NCBI RefSeq assembly: GCF_900113185.1
Contig: NZ_FOZD01000001.1
Coordinates: 2,480,001 to 2,544,000 of the forward strand
Reading direction: 5' to 3'
DNA from: Agromyces sp. CF514
GTDB taxonomy: Bacteria > Actinomycetota > Actinomycetes > Actinomycetales > Microbacteriaceae
DNA length: 64,000 bases
Shown: positions 26,578 through 34,399 of the stretch, piece by piece
Numbering within the stretch: position 1 is the first letter of the stretch
Layout: each line of letters opens with the position of its first letter
Translations under genes and position numbers: made by a program
The notes under the pieces: model-generated
What the model saw: only the letters and a program-made list of their open reading frames with translations
Told to the model about the DNA's origin: nothing
Database searches by the model: none

Positions 26578-27602
26578 GCGAGTCCCGCGGCGAACGCAGC
26601 GGCCCCTTCCAGGTCGGCGACCGGGTACAGCTGACCGGCCCGAAGGGTCGCATGCACACCGTGACCCTCGAACCGGGCAAGGTGTTCCACTCCCACAAGG
26701 GCATCATCGCCCACGACGAGATCATCGGCCTGCCCGACGGATCGGTCGTCGCGAACCAGGTCGGCATCGAGTACCTCGCGCTCCGCCCGCTGCTCAGCGA
26801 CTTCGTCATGTCGATGCCGCGCGGCGCGGCGATCGTCTACCCGAAGGACGCCGCGCAGATCCTCGCCCAGGCCGACATCTTCCCGGGCGCGACCGTCGTC
26901 GAGGCGGGCGTCGGCTCCGGCGCCCTCTCGCTCTGGCTGCTCCGGGCGATCGGCCCCGAGGGCCGGCTGCACTCGTTCGAGCGCCGCGACGACTTCGCCG
27001 CCGTCGCCCGCGGCAACGTGGCGACGTTCCACGGCGCCGACCCCGAGAACTGGACCATCACGCTGGGCGACCTCGCCGAGGCGCTGCCCGAGGTCGCGCC
27101 CGAGGCATCCGTCGACCGCGTCGTGCTCGACATGCTCGCACCCTGGGAGTGCCTCGGCGCCGTGTCGACCGCGCTGAAGCCGGGCGGCGTGCTGCTCTGC
27201 TACATCGCCACCGTCACGCAGCTCTCGCGCGTCGCCGAGGCGATCCGCGCCACGGGGGAGTACACCGAGCCGCAGTCGTCCGAGACGATGGTGCGCGGCT
27301 GGCACGTGCAGGGCCTCGCCGTGCGCCCCGACCACCGCATGATCGCGCACACCGGGTTCCTGCTCACCGCACGCCGGCTCGCGCCGGACACCGTGCTGCC
27401 GGAGCTCAAGCGCCGTCCGTCGAAGACCGAGTTCAGCGACGAGGACGTCGAGCTCTGGACCCCCGGCGCGCTCGGCGAACGCCAGGTGAGCGACAAGGTG
27501 CTGCGCAAGCGCGCGAGGCTCGCGGATGCCGCAGCCGCGCGTTCGCGCGAGGGTGCGGCCACCGACGACGCACCGACCGAACCCCCGGCCGAAGCCGAGT
27601 AG
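26574..27602 (+). CDS. trmI: tRNA (adenine58-N1)-methyltransferase TrmI
   Basis: A 342-residue SAM enzyme. The N-terminal small domain has GDRVQLTGPKGRMH and the HSHKGIIAHDEIIGLPDG motif. The Rossmann domain follows with IVYPKDAAQILAQADIFPGATVVEAGVGSGALS (motif I) and DMLAPWE (motif IV). It methylates A58 in the tRNA T loop, giving thermostability and folding. A 60-residue Arg/Ala/Glu-rich tail extends the C-terminus. In other actinobacteria trmI is followed by the ARC ATPase and Pup genes. Here the next gene is the FKBP lipoprotein. Confidence 0.95.
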   Translation: MSESRGERSGPFQVGDRVQLTGPKGRMHTVTLEPGKVFHSHKGIIAHDEIIGLPDGSVVANQVGIEYLALRPLLSDFVMSMPRGAAIVYPKDAAQILAQADIFPGATVVEAGVGSGALSLWLLRAIGPEGRLHSFERRDDFAAVARGNVATFHGADPENWTITLGDLAEALPEVAPEASVDRVVLDMLAPWECLGAVSTALKPGGVLLCYIATVTQLSRVAEAIRATGEYTEPQSSETMVRGWHVQGLAVRPDHRMIAHTGFLLTARRLAPDTVLPELKRRPSKTEFSDEDVELWTPGALGERQVSDKVLRKRARLADAAAARSREGAATDDAPTEPPAEAE

Positions 27603-27645
27603 GCTTTTCCCGCCCCCACGCGACCCCACGAAGAATCGAGGATCA

Positions 27646-28602
27646 GTGCGCTCGTCATTCGCGCTCATCGCCACCGCCGGCCTCGTCGCCGTCGCCCTCA
27701 CCGGATGCGCCGCTTCGGCCCCGGTGCCCGAGGCGACCCCGGGCGACTCGTCCGCCGCGGTCGTGGTGACCGGAAAGTTCGGCGAGGAGCCCAAGGTCTC
27801 CTTCCCGACGCCGTTGGCTCCCGAAGAGACCCAGTGCACCGAGATCATCGTGGGCACGGGTCCGGTGCTCGAAGAGGGGCAGCTGGCCATGGTCGGGCTC
27901 GCGGCGTTCAACGGCGCGACGGGCGACGAACTGCAGGTCTCCGGCTTCGGCAAGGACGACGCCGTGCCGCTGAACGTGAACGCCTCCGCGACCATGCCCG
28001 GCATCGCCAAGGGTCTCACCTGCGCGCGCGAGGGCTCGCGGGTCGTCGTCGTGGTGCCCGAGAAGGACGGCTTCGGCCCGAACGGCAACCAGTCGCTCGG
28101 CATCGAGCCCGGCGACAGCATCGTGTTCGTGGTCGACGTGCAGCGCGCATTCCCGTCGCGCGCCGACGGCACGCCGCAGTTGACGCGCGACAGGTTCCCC
28201 GCCGTGGTGCTCGCACCCGACGGCCGCCCCGGCATCACCGTGCCCAAGATCGACCCGCCGAAGTCGCTCCAGCAGGAGACCCTGCTCCAGGGCGACGGCG
28301 AGGTCGTCGAAGACGGTGACACCGTCGTGGTCCAGTACACGGGCGTGCTGTGGGAGCTCGGCGACGACGGCAAGGCCACCGTGTTCGACTCCAGCTGGGA
28401 GAACGGCACGCCTGCGACCTTCGTCGTCGGCACGGGCGGCCAGGTGATCCCCGGCTTCTCCACCGCGGTGGTCGGCCAGAAGGTCGGCTCGCAGATCGGC
28501 GTCATCATCCCGCCGTCCGAGGGCTACGGCGACCAGGCGCAGGGTGCGATCCCCGCGAACTCGACGCTGTTCTTCGTCATCGACATCCTGGGCGTGGTCT
28601 GA
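27646..28602 (+). CDS. FKBP-type peptidyl-prolyl isomerase lipoprotein with two FKBP domains
   Basis: A 318-residue secreted lipoprotein. The signal peptide ends in the lipobox LTGC (about residue 24), and a short linker follows. Residues 65-165 look like a degenerate FKBP domain (MPGIAKGLTC, ending IVFVVDVQ). Residues 205-318 form a full one (VVQYTGVLW, QVIPGFSTAVVGQKVGSQI, PPSEGYGD, LFFVIDI). It speeds prolyl isomerisation of exported proteins at the outer membrane surface. It lies between trmI and pafB, a place where FKBP genes are often found in actinobacteria. GTG start with GAGGA upstream. Confidence 0.9.
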   Translation: MRSSFALIATAGLVAVALTGCAASAPVPEATPGDSSAAVVVTGKFGEEPKVSFPTPLAPEETQCTEIIVGTGPVLEEGQLAMVGLAAFNGATGDELQVSGFGKDDAVPLNVNASATMPGIAKGLTCAREGSRVVVVVPEKDGFGPNGNQSLGIEPGDSIVFVVDVQRAFPSRADGTPQLTRDRFPAVVLAPDGRPGITVPKIDPPKSLQQETLLQGDGEVVEDGDTVVVQYTGVLWELGDDGKATVFDSSWENGTPATFVVGTGGQVIPGFSTAVVGQKVGSQIGVIIPPSEGYGDQAQGAIPANSTLFFVIDILGVV

Positions 28603-28647
28603 CGTCCCGACTCGCCTCGATCCGGCGACCGGTCGCACCGGCATGGG

Positions 28648-28653
28648 TAGGAT
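28648..28653 (+). promoter_or_regulatory. -10 hexamer TAGGAT, leaderless promoter of pafB
   Basis: TAGGAT ends 7 nt before GTG 28661, and no ribosome site is seen. Confidence 0.5.
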
Positions 28654-28660
28654 CGCTCCT

Positions 28661-29734
28661 GTGACCGGCGGCGAACGAAGAGACGTGAAGATCCCGGTCG
28701 AAGACCGCCTGTTCAGTCTCGTGCTCGCGCTCCTCGCGACCGAGACCGGACTGTTGAAGGCCGAGATCCTCTCGACGGTTCGCGGGTACGCGGAGCGCTA
28801 CGATCCGCACGGCGGCAACGCGAACCTCGAGCGGCAGTTCGAGCGCGACAAAGACGAGGTGCGCGAGCTCGGCATCCCGCTCGAGACCGTCGAGTCGCCA
28901 GACCGCCCGGGCGACAACCAGGCGCTGCGCTACCGCATCCCGAAGGGCCAGTACGACCTGCCCGACGCCGTGCGGTTCACGCCCGACGAACTCGCCCTGC
29001 TGGCGCTGGCCGGCGAGGTCTGGCGCGGCGCCTCGCTCTCCGAGGACTCGCGCAGGGCCCTCACGAAGATCCGCGGGCTCGGCATCGAACCGCGCGAACC
29101 GGTCATCGGCTACGCGCCGAGGCTGCGGGTGCGCGATGCGGCGTTCGAACCGCTGCGCACCGCGCTCGATCGTCGCCAGCGCGTGCGATTCGCCTACCTC
29201 AAGCCCGGTGAGACTGCCCCGCGCGAGCGCCGCGTCGATCCGTACGCGGTCGTGCTCCACGAGGGCCGGTGGCACCTGCACGGCCGCGACGTCGACGCGG
29301 ACGGCCTCCGCACGTTCCTGCTCTCGCGCATCATCGGCAGGGTCGAGGTCGTCGCGGGCGCCACGTTCGAGCCGCCCGCCGAGGGCGTGCAGGACCGGAT
29401 CCTCGCCGAGCTCGACGAGCTGCGCCTCAGCAACGTCGCCGACCTCGCCGTGACGGCCGGCAGCGACGCCGAGGTCCGCCTGGGCAAGCGAGCAGTCCTC
29501 GGCGACGAAGACGCGGGCGTCATCCGCCTGCACTTCACCGATGTCGCGGTGTTCGCCGACGAGCTCGCCGCCTACGGTCCCGAGGTGCGCGTGCTCGGCC
29601 CAGCAGACCTCCGCGACGCCGTGCGCGACCGGCTGCGCATGGTCGCCGAGGCGCACGCGGCCGGCCCGAACGCAGACGCTCGGCCGAACGCGTACGGCAC
29701 TCCTTCCGCTCCGCGAACAGAGGGCTCGAGATGA
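28661..29734 (+). CDS. pafB: PafB, WYL-domain transcriptional regulator
   Basis: A 357-residue protein. An N-terminal winged helix (about residues 10-80, with DRLFSLVLALLATE and ERDKDEVRELG) is followed by a WYL domain (VRFAYLKPGE, VVLHEGRWHLHGRDVD, LSRIIGRVEV) and a C-terminal WCX extension. In mycobacteria PafB and PafC form a heterodimer that activates the LexA-independent DNA-damage regulon. A start codon 7 nt after the -10 implies a leaderless mRNA. The gene overlaps pafC (ATGA). No pafA precedes it. Confidence 0.92.
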   Translation: MTGGERRDVKIPVEDRLFSLVLALLATETGLLKAEILSTVRGYAERYDPHGGNANLERQFERDKDEVRELGIPLETVESPDRPGDNQALRYRIPKGQYDLPDAVRFTPDELALLALAGEVWRGASLSEDSRRALTKIRGLGIEPREPVIGYAPRLRVRDAAFEPLRTALDRRQRVRFAYLKPGETAPRERRVDPYAVVLHEGRWHLHGRDVDADGLRTFLLSRIIGRVEVVAGATFEPPAEGVQDRILAELDELRLSNVADLAVTAGSDAEVRLGKRAVLGDEDAGVIRLHFTDVAVFADELAAYGPEVRVLGPADLRDAVRDRLRMVAEAHAAGPNADARPNAYGTPSAPRTEGSR

Positions 29735-30714
29735 CCCAGCGACGCGCCGCACTGCGCGCTCCCGACAAGCTCGTGTTCCTGCTCTCGCTCGTGCCCTACC
29801 TGATCGAGCAGCAGGTGGTCACGGTGTCCGAGGCGGCGACGCATTTCGGCGCGACCGACGACCAGATCCGCGATGCGGTGCGCCTGATCGCCATGTCCGG
29901 ACTGCCGGGCGACACGGGCACCTACCAGTCCAACGACCTCTTCGACATCGACTGGGACGCCTTCGAGGAGCACGACGAGATCGTCATCGTGCACCACGTG
30001 GCGATCGACGAGGCGCCGCGGCTCGCCGCACGCGAGGCCGCCGCGCTCATCGCCGGCCTGCAGTACCTCGCGGCCCTGCCCGAGAACGCCGACAGCACGG
30101 CGCTCGCCTCGCTCATGGGCAAGCTCAGGGCGGGCGCCTCCTCCGCGCCGTCCGGACTCGCGATCGCCGAACCCGCGGCGGATGCCTCGCTCGCGCTCAT
30201 CCGACGCGCCATCACGGGCGGCGTGCAGCTCGAGTTCGACTACCTGAACGCCAGGGGCGAGGCAGGACGGCGGCGCACCGATCCGCTGCGCCTCATCTCC
30301 CAAGACGCCGACTGGTACCTCCAGGCCTACTGCCACACCCGCGAAGACGTGCGCAACTTCCGCGTCGACCGCATGAGCGCGCTCGACGTGCTCGACCTGC
30401 CCGTCGGAGACCACGACGACCTCGACGTGCCCGAGACGCTCTTCCAGGGATCCTCATCCGATCTCGACGTGGTCGTCGACGTCGCCGCCGAGGCACTGCC
30501 CCTGCTCTCCGACTACTTGGCCGACTCGTCGACGCAGGAGGTCGACGGACGCCTCCGGGTGACGCTGCGACTCGCCCACGTGCACGGGCTGAAGCGACTG
30601 GTCGCGGGGCTTCCCGGCCTCGTCACGGTCGTCGCGCCGGCCGATGCACGACAGGTCGTGGCGGAGTGGGCCGCGGCCGGCCTGCAGGGGTACGACGAGG
30701 CATCCGTCCGCTGA
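29731..30714 (+). CDS. pafC: PafC, WYL-domain transcriptional regulator
   Basis: A 327-residue partner of PafB. It has an N-terminal HTH (LSLVPYLIEQQVVTVSEAATHFG), a WYL domain with an intact DADWYLQAYCH motif and NFRVDRMSAL, and a C-terminal WCX domain. Together with PafB it would bind damage-responsive promoters of the form TTGTC-N-TANNNT. Translation is coupled to pafB by the 4-nt overlap. tatA follows from its own promoter, in the same order as in mycobacteria and Streptomyces. Confidence 0.92.
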   Translation: MTQRRAALRAPDKLVFLLSLVPYLIEQQVVTVSEAATHFGATDDQIRDAVRLIAMSGLPGDTGTYQSNDLFDIDWDAFEEHDEIVIVHHVAIDEAPRLAAREAAALIAGLQYLAALPENADSTALASLMGKLRAGASSAPSGLAIAEPAADASLALIRRAITGGVQLEFDYLNARGEAGRRRTDPLRLISQDADWYLQAYCHTREDVRNFRVDRMSALDVLDLPVGDHDDLDVPETLFQGSSSDLDVVVDVAAEALPLLSDYLADSSTQEVDGRLRVTLRLAHVHGLKRLVAGLPGLVTVVAPADARQVVAEWAAAGLQGYDEASVR

Positions 30715-30740
30715 GCGCGTTCGCGTTCGCGTCGACCGGT

Positions 30741-30746
30741 TAGACT
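30741..30746 (+). promoter_or_regulatory. -10 hexamer TAGACT of tatA-tatC
   Basis: TAGACT lies 33 nt before ATG 30780, which leaves a short leader. There is no clear -35. Confidence 0.45.
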
Positions 30747-30779
30747 GACCTCCACATCCCCGTCAGAATTGGACGCCGC

Positions 30780-31019
30780 ATGTTCGCAAACCTCACCGGA
30801 TGGCACTTCCTGATCATCCTGGTCATCATCCTGCTGCTCTTCGGCGCGCCCAAGCTCCCGGCGCTCGCGCGGAGCCTCGGGCAGTCGATGAAGATCCTCA
30901 AGACCGAGGTGCGCGACACCGACGGCAAGGGCGACCCGGCCGCAGGCGGCACGGGCGCCGACGGCGCAGACGCGACCGACGGCACCGCGAAGAAGCCCGA
31001 TTCCACTCCAGGCGCCTGA
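30780..31019 (+). CDS. tatA: Sec-independent translocase component TatA
   Basis: A 79-residue protein. It has one N-terminal membrane helix (LIILVIILLLFG), the FGAPKLPALARSLG hinge and amphipathic helix, and an acidic/Gly-Ala-rich tail. TatA oligomers form the pore that passes folded twin-arginine proteins. Three nucleotides separate it from tatC. No tatB is in the window. Confidence 0.95.
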   Translation: MFANLTGWHFLIILVIILLLFGAPKLPALARSLGQSMKILKTEVRDTDGKGDPAAGGTGADGADATDGTAKKPDSTPGA

Positions 31020-31022
31020 CGC

Positions 31023-31859
31023 ATGACCGCGACAACGGCGCGCGGTGAGAAGAACCACGAGCGGCGGATGTCGCTCGGGGCGCACCTGATCGAACTCCGC
31101 AAGCGGCTGTTCATCGCGGCGATCGCCATCGTGGTCGGTGGCATCGCCGGGTGGCTGCTCACGGAATGGTTCGTCTGGGACGCGATCCAGCAACCCGTGG
31201 TCAGCGTCGCCAAGGCGCAGGCCGAGGCGTATGCGGCAGCGCACCCCGGCGAAGACGTCCCGCAGGTTGCCAGCATCGTCTTCCCGACGATCTCCAGCGC
31301 GTTCGACCTGCGCCTGCAGCTGGCGTTCACGATCGGCCTCGTCATCTCGAGCCCGGTCTGGCTCTACCAGATCTTCGCGTTCCTCGTCCCGGGGCTGAAC
31401 ACGCGCGAGCGCAAGTTCACGCTCGGGTTCTTCCTCTCGGCGATCCCGCTGTTCCTCGCCGGCTGCGCTGCCGGCTGGTTCGTGCTGCCGAACATCGTGA
31501 AGCTCATGACGAGCTTCGTGCCAGAGGGCGGCGAGACGCTGCTCACGGCCAAGGAGTACCTCGACTTCGTGCAGAAGCTCGTGCTCGCGATCGGCATCGC
31601 ATTCGTGCTGCCCGTGTTCATCGTGCTGCTGAACTTCGCGGGCGTCATCAGCGCCGCGTCGATCATCAAGTCGTGGCGCGTCGCGATCCTCGTCATCGTG
31701 CTGTTCACCGCCATCGCCACGCCGTCGGCCGACATCGTGTCGATGTTCATGCTGGCGATCCCCATGATCGGCCTCTACTTCCTGGCGTGGTTCATCGCGC
31801 ACCTGCACGACCGCCGTGTCGAGCGTCGAAACAGCGAGGAGTTCGGCGCGGCTGTCTAG
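31023..31859 (+). CDS. tatC: Sec-independent translocase component TatC
   Basis: A 278-residue protein with six predicted membrane spans. The N-terminal cytoplasmic signature MSLGAHLIELRKRL is the twin-arginine binding site, and FVPEGGETLLTAKEYLDFV and TAIATPSADIVSM are further conserved pieces. TatC recognises substrates and assembles with TatA. Likely clients in this window include the Rieske protein QcrA. Its TAG stop forms the start of the helY -10 hexamer. Confidence 0.95.
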   Translation: MTATTARGEKNHERRMSLGAHLIELRKRLFIAAIAIVVGGIAGWLLTEWFVWDAIQQPVVSVAKAQAEAYAAAHPGEDVPQVASIVFPTISSAFDLRLQLAFTIGLVISSPVWLYQIFAFLVPGLNTRERKFTLGFFLSAIPLFLAGCAAGWFVLPNIVKLMTSFVPEGGETLLTAKEYLDFVQKLVLAIGIAFVLPVFIVLLNFAGVISAASIIKSWRVAILVIVLFTAIATPSADIVSMFMLAIPMIGLYFLAWFIAHLHDRRVERRNSEEFGAAV

Positions 31860-31862
31860 GCT
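31857..31862 (+). promoter_or_regulatory. -10 hexamer TAGGCT of helY, overlapping the tatC stop codon
   Basis: TAGGCT ends 6 nt before GTG 31869. The TAG is the tatC stop. Confidence 0.5.
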
Positions 31863-31868
31863 GAGAGG

Positions 31869-34304
31869 GTGATGAGCCTCTCGCCGGCGGAACGGTATGC
31901 GATGTCGCGCGAACAGCGTCGACGTCCCCGACTCCAGGATTTCGCGGCATCCCAACGATTCGACCTCGACGCCTTCCAACATGCCGCGTGCGGTGCGCTC
32001 GACGAAGGCAGGAGCGTGCTCGTCGCGGCGCCGACCGGGGCGGGCAAGACCGTCGTGGCCGAGTTCGCCGTGTACCTCGCGATGCAGCAGGCGGACGCGA
32101 AGGTCTTTTACACGACGCCGATCAAGGCGCTCTCGAACCAGAAGTACCAGGAGTTCGTCGAGACCTGGGGCGCCGAAGACGTGGGCCTGTTGACCGGCGA
32201 CACGAACATCAACTCCAACGCGCGCATCGTGGTCATGACCACCGAGGTGCTCCGCAACATGCTGTACGCCGAGTCGCCCACGCTCGACCGCCTCGCCTAC
32301 GTGGTCATGGACGAGGTGCACTACCTCGCCGACCGCTTCCGCGGTGCCGTGTGGGAGGAGGTCATCATCCACCTCCCCGAAGACGTGCGACTGGTCTCCC
32401 TGTCGGCGACCGTGTCGAACGCCGAGGAGTTCGGCGACTGGCTCCAGGCCGTGCGAGGAGACACCGACGTCATCGTCTCCGAGGACCGCCCCGTGCCGCT
32501 CGAGCAGCACGTGCTGGTGAAGGCGAAGCTCGTCGACCTGTTCGACTCGTCGGGCAATGCGGCGACCAATCGGGTCAACCCCGAGCTGATCCAGCTCGCT
32601 CGCGCAGGCGGCCGCTCGATCTCGTCGCGATCGGCCCGCGGTCGACGCGGCGGCGACCGCGGGCGGTTCCACCAGGGCGGCGCGCAGGGCACCGGGCGCA
32701 TCGACCGGCCCGAGGTCGTCGACCTGCTGCACGGCAAGCACCTGCTGCCCGCCATCTTCTTCATCTTCTCGCGTGCCGGGTGCGACCAGGCCGTCCGCCA
32801 GGTGCTCAGGTCGGGCATCCGCCTCACCGAGACCGCCGAGCGCGACGAGATCCGAGCCGTCGTCGAGTCGCGGGTGCAGATGCTCCGCGACGAGGACCTC
32901 GCGGTGCTCGGCTATTGGGACTGGCTCGAGGGCCTGCAACGCGGGGTCGCGGCGCATCACGCCGGCATGCTCCCGGCGTTCAAGGAGGTCGTCGAGGAGC
33001 TCTTCCAGCGCAAGCTGGTAAAGGTCGTCTTCGCGACCGAGACGCTCGCACTCGGGGTCAACATGCCGGCGAGGTCGGTCGTGCTCGAGAAGCTCGAGAA
33101 GTTCAACGGCGAGGCGCGCGTGCCGATCACACCGGGGGAGTACACCCAGCTCATGGGCCGTGCCGGCCGACGCGGCATCGACGTCGAGGGTCACTCGGTG
33201 ATCCAGTGGGTCGACGGACTCGACCCCGAGGCCGTCGCGGCGCTGGCCTCCCGGCGGAGCTACCCGATGAACTCGAGCTTCAAGCCGACCTACAACATGG
33301 CCGTGAACCTGGTCGACCAGTTCGGGCGCGAGCGCACGCGTCAGGTGCTCGAACTCTCGTTCGCGCAGTTCCAGGCCGACCGGGCGGTCGTCGACCTCGC
33401 GCGCACCCTGCGCAAGCAGGAGGAGTCGATGGCGGGCTTCGAGCAGGCCATGCGCTGTCACCTGGGCGACTTCGCGGAGTACGCGGCGATCCGCCGGCGC
33501 ATCGGCGACCTCGAACGGTCGAACTCGAAGGGCAATCCGACGCACACGCAGCGCGAGCGCATCCAGCGAGACCTCGCCTCAGCCCGCAAGCAGATGCGCG
33601 CCCACCCGTGCCACGGCTGCGCCGAGCGCGAGCAGCACGCCCGCTGGGCGGAGCGATGGTGGCGGCTCCACCGCGAGCACGAGCAGCTCTCCCGGCAGAT
33701 CCACTCGCGAACGGGCCAGATCGCGAAGCAGTTCGATCGCGTCGCCGACGTGCTCGAGCATCTGGGCTACCTCGAGCGCACCGCCGACGGGGGCATGGTC
33801 TCCACGGCCGCCGGGCGCATCCTGAAGCGCATCTACGGCGAACGAGACCTGCTCGTCGCCGAGTGCCTGCGCCACGGGCTCTGGAACGGCCTCGACGTGC
33901 CGTCGGTCGCGGCGATGGCGGTCTCGCTCGTCTACGAGCCGCGACGCGACGACAGCGGCGAGCAGTTCCGCCTGCCGCGCGGCCGGTTCCGCGACGCGTT
34001 CGACCGCACGACCGATGTATGGAGCGAGCTCGACGACCTCGAGCGCGACAACCGCCTGAAGGGGAGCGACGTGCCCTCGCCCGCGCTGGCCATGGCCATG
34101 CACGCGTGGGCCTCGGGTGCAGGCCTCGGCGCCGTGCTCTCCGACACCGATCTCGCCGCGGGCGACTTCGTGCGGGTGGCCAAGCAGGTCGTCGACCTGC
34201 TCGACCAGGTGTCGATCGTGGCCGACGCCGAGCTCGGCGCCACGGCTCGCGCGGCGATCGATGCGGTGCGCCGGGGCGTCGTCGCGTACGGCTCGACCGT
34301 TTGA
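31869..34304 (+). CDS. helY: Ski2/Mtr4-like DEAD/DExH RNA helicase HelY
   Basis: An 811-residue SF2 helicase: Walker A APTGAGKTVV (near residue 56), DEVHY box, SATVSNAEEF, and lobe 2 with FATETLALGVNMPAR and QLMGRAGRRGID. A Ski2-type C-terminal region (DSHCT-like) has CHGCAEREQH, a possible metal-binding CxxC. A Gly/Arg-rich insertion (SARGRRGGDRGR) near residue 255 suggests RNA binding. Bacterial members probably work in RNA turnover. The gene order pafB-pafC-tatA-tatC-helY is conserved in actinobacteria. The start is GTG 31869 or the adjoining ATG 31872. Confidence 0.93.
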   Translation: MMSLSPAERYAMSREQRRRPRLQDFAASQRFDLDAFQHAACGALDEGRSVLVAAPTGAGKTVVAEFAVYLAMQQADAKVFYTTPIKALSNQKYQEFVETWGAEDVGLLTGDTNINSNARIVVMTTEVLRNMLYAESPTLDRLAYVVMDEVHYLADRFRGAVWEEVIIHLPEDVRLVSLSATVSNAEEFGDWLQAVRGDTDVIVSEDRPVPLEQHVLVKAKLVDLFDSSGNAATNRVNPELIQLARAGGRSISSRSARGRRGGDRGRFHQGGAQGTGRIDRPEVVDLLHGKHLLPAIFFIFSRAGCDQAVRQVLRSGIRLTETAERDEIRAVVESRVQMLRDEDLAVLGYWDWLEGLQRGVAAHHAGMLPAFKEVVEELFQRKLVKVVFATETLALGVNMPARSVVLEKLEKFNGEARVPITPGEYTQLMGRAGRRGIDVEGHSVIQWVDGLDPEAVAALASRRSYPMNSSFKPTYNMAVNLVDQFGRERTRQVLELSFAQFQADRAVVDLARTLRKQEESMAGFEQAMRCHLGDFAEYAAIRRRIGDLERSNSKGNPTHTQRERIQRDLASARKQMRAHPCHGCAEREQHARWAERWWRLHREHEQLSRQIHSRTGQIAKQFDRVADVLEHLGYLERTADGGMVSTAAGRILKRIYGERDLLVAECLRHGLWNGLDVPSVAAMAVSLVYEPRRDDSGEQFRLPRGRFRDAFDRTTDVWSELDDLERDNRLKGSDVPSPALAMAMHAWASGAGLGAVLSDTDLAAGDFVRVAKQVVDLLDQVSIVADAELGATARAAIDAVRRGVVAYGSTV

Positions 34305-34387
34305 ACCGGCCGGCTGTGCCGGGTTGCCGGCCCGATCGGCGTCGGAGCCTCGGATCCGGCCGCGCATCCGGGCTCGGTCGCGTCGCC

Positions 34388-34393
34388 TAGGCT
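34388..34393 (+). promoter_or_regulatory. -10 hexamer TAGGCT, leaderless promoter of lnt
   Basis: TAGGCT ends 6 nt before GTG 34400, and no ribosome site is seen. Confidence 0.5.
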
Positions 34394-34399
34394 GATCTG

